DNA of 14,359 nucleotides from Eubacteriales bacterium (GTDB lineage Bacteria; Bacillota; Clostridia; JAQUNY01): positions 1 to 14,359 of the forward strand of contig JAQUNY010000028.1 in NCBI GenBank assembly GCA_028717405.1, in the 5' to 3' direction. The notes below the pieces were generated by a model. It was not told the origin of the DNA and made no database searches. It saw only the letters and a list, made by a program, of their open reading frames with translations. Made by a program: the position numbers and the translations under genes. Shown one piece after another: positions 13,037 through 14,359 of this stretch (its first letter is position 1; each line of letters opens with the position of its first letter).

Positions 13037-14359
13037 TTATCTGATATCAACGGGGTTTCCCCATTCCCTGTAGCTGTCTGAGTGTGCCAGCAGGATAAAC
13101 TGCCTCCCGGCCGCTTCTTCTTCCATTATCTTTCTGAAAGCGGCCAGTCTTGCGCTGTCTGTGCTTACAAAGGGATCATCGAATATCATCGGCAGCCTGA
13201 CACTTTCAGCCAGCAGGTCCGCAACTGCAAACCGGAGCGAAATATATAACTGGTCTCTCGCGCCTTTGCTCAGGTGGAACAATGATACCGGGCGTCCCTT
13301 TTCCCTGATCCCCAGTACCAGCTCTTCGTCAAGCACAATATTTCTTTCCGCCATCACTTGCTTATAGTAAGCGGTAGCCTTATCCTCAAGCCGGTTCCGG
13401 TAGGTATTTCTATATTCGGCGATTGCCGCATCAAGCTCTTTATATGCTTCGGTCAGGGCATCCGCCTGAAGCTTCAGCTTGTATTTTTTATTTCTGAGTT
13501 CTGCAAGATCAAGCTCTGCAGCTGCGATATTTATCGGATCACTTCCCTCAAGCCTGGCCAGGCGCCTGTAAAGGTCATCTCTTTTTTCCTTCAGTCCGTC
13601 CAGGTTCTCTTCTATTTCATCAACAGAAGCATTAAGGTCATCCATCTTTTGTCTTACCTTTTCCGGGTCAGCTGCATCGCGGGGCGATGGGAGCCCCGGA
13701 TTCTTTTCAGTGATTTCTCTCCATTTGATCATGAACCCGGCTGTTTCATCACCGGCTCTTTCAAGGCAGGCTTTCAATCCTGCTTCATCTCCGGCTTCGT
13801 GGTTCTTCAGCAAAGCTTGATGCCGGATATCAAAAGCGGCCATTTCCGCTGTCAGTTCCTTATACTTCCTGCATTTTTCAAGCGCACAGGCCGCATTGCC
13901 CTGGCTTTTCTCAAGTATTGCTGCAAGGCGCTCGCGATATTCCTTCAACAATGACTGTTGTTTACCTGCCTCTTTGTTTTCCTCCGCAAGCCTGGTCACA
14001 GCGGCGTTTTCGCGTTGTTCAGCAGCGGCTTTTTCTTTCCTTAATCCTACTGTAGCGGCCGCCATATCTTTCTGTTCATCCCACCACCCGCCGGAAAGGC
14101 CTGCCAGAAGGTCCATGAAATCTCCTACCCTGATAATTGTTGAGGCTGAAGCTGAGACTGAGACTGAGGCAACAGGATCATTATCTGCGTCCGGGTTGTT
14201 TCCAAAGCCTCCGGGATCGAGTGCGTTAATCATTAACGCAGTCTCATACAGCCTGCTGTCTTTTATGCGCGGTCCGTCATTATTTATACCTTCTTTAACA
14301 TCGGGACCGGCAATAACAGCCTCACGTGCCATTTCAGGCCTGCACCCGAAGCTTGACTC
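13037..14359 (-). CDS. YhaN/SbcC-like coiled-coil AAA ATPase, C-terminal part (continues beyond window)
   Basis: The frame is open from the window edge down to the TAA at 13037. The ATG at 14332 has no ribosome site, and the codons before it are in frame without a stop, so the true N-terminus with Walker A lies outside. Counting from that Met, about residues 85-345 are Glu/Lys/Ala-rich and predicted coiled coil. The C-terminal ABC half follows: signature LSKGARDQLYISLRFA (354-369), Walker B LPMIFDDPF (380-388) and H-loop FILLAHSD with His417. The LSKG-x-x-x-QLY form and the DDPF Walker B are typical of the YhaN branch of the SMC/Rad50/SbcC group, often found beside a YhaM/SbcD-type calcineurin-like nuclease. 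That partner would lie to the right if present. The probable role is DNA end processing or repair. A Ser/Val/Ala alternating insert (about residues 55-64) is unusual. It converges on the GH127 gene with 30 bp between stops. Confidence 0.85.
   Translation of the reverse strand, partial: ESSFGCRPEMAREAVIAGPDVKEGINNDGPRIKDSRLYETALMINALDPGGFGNNPDADNDPVASVSVSASASTIIRVGDFMDLLAGLSGGWWDEQKDMAAATVGLRKEKAAAEQRENAAVTRLAEENKEAGKQQSLLKEYRERLAAILEKSQGNAACALEKCRKYKELTAEMAAFDIRHQALLKNHEAGDEAGLKACLERAGDETAGFMIKWREITEKNPGLPSPRDAADPEKVRQKMDDLNASVDEIEENLDGLKEKRDDLYRRLARLEGSDPINIAAAELDLAELRNKKYKLKLQADALTEAYKELDAAIAEYRNTYRNRLEDKATAYYKQVMAERNIVLDEELVLGIREKGRPVSLFHLSKGARDQLYISLRFAVADLLAESVRLPMIFDDPFVSTDSARLAAFRKIMEEEAAGRQFILLAHSDSYREWGNPVDIR
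14141..14173 (-). repeat. Six-bp-period tract encoding SVSVSASAS in the YhaN-like gene
   Basis: On the plus strand the hexamers read GAGGCT, GAAGCT, GAGACT, GAGACT, GAGGCA. On the coding (minus) strand they give alternating Ser-Val and Ser-Ala. The underlying hexamer core resembles that of the Asp/Thr/Ala tract at 8078-8117, but here it is read on the other strand and in another frame, so the similarity lies at DNA level and not in the protein. Confidence 0.7.

Noticed and set aside
13358..13954. Long plus-strand frame opposite the YhaN-like ATPase
   Set aside because: It mirrors the coiled-coil coding region, and its protein has no recognisable features. The minus-strand frame carries clear ABC motifs.

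Overview
The window looks like a piece of a low-to-mid-GC Gram-positive chromosome, most likely an anaerobic Clostridia (Bacillota). The evidence is strong purine-rich ribosome binding sites, a TTG start with a good Shine-Dalgarno, a lipobox lipoprotein, a clostridial-style 8-oxoguanine glycosylase of the OGG1 type, and a cytoplasmic GH127 arabinofuranosidase. No rRNA, tRNA, CRISPR, transposase or phage gene is visible. The species cannot be named from sequence alone.

Layout. The left edge (1-125, minus) is the N-terminus of an AAA_14/DUF4143-type ATPase. Next comes a minus-strand pair read right to left: a beta-helix lipoprotein (3033-1321), followed 15 bp later by an 8-oxoguanine DNA glycosylase (1305-316). 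A 241-bp divergent region (3034-3274) carries facing promoters and an inverted repeat. It separates this pair from a plus-strand secreted protein with two putative-Ig (He_PIG) domains (3275-4237), which ends at a rho-independent terminator. A 387-bp gap (4238-4624) is unusually structured: an eleven-bp tandem repeat array, an extended -10 promoter, a hairpin at the probable transcription start, and a second, unrelated array that also has an eleven-bp period. It precedes a giant 2126-residue membrane-anchored protein (4625-11005, TTG start). That protein has two complete VWA domains and what looks like a catalytically dead transglutaminase fold. Three bases after its stop codon comes a GH127 beta-L-arabinofuranosidase (11009-13006). 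Converging on that from the right edge is the C-terminal part of a YhaN/SbcC-like coiled-coil ATPase (14359-13037).

How it may work together. The middle of the window (about 1.3-11 kb) encodes three envelope or exported proteins: a beta-helix lipoprotein, a two-Ig protein and a dual-VWA giant. They share an intergenic regulatory area and probably form a surface adhesion or sensing and glycan-related locus. This is inference. The coupled cytoplasmic GH127 gives a tentative link to arabinose-containing glycans. The DNA repair genes on the flanks are probably ordinary neighbours. Several unrelated genes carry six-bp-period low-complexity tracts that encode alternating dipeptides, which looks like a trait of this genome.
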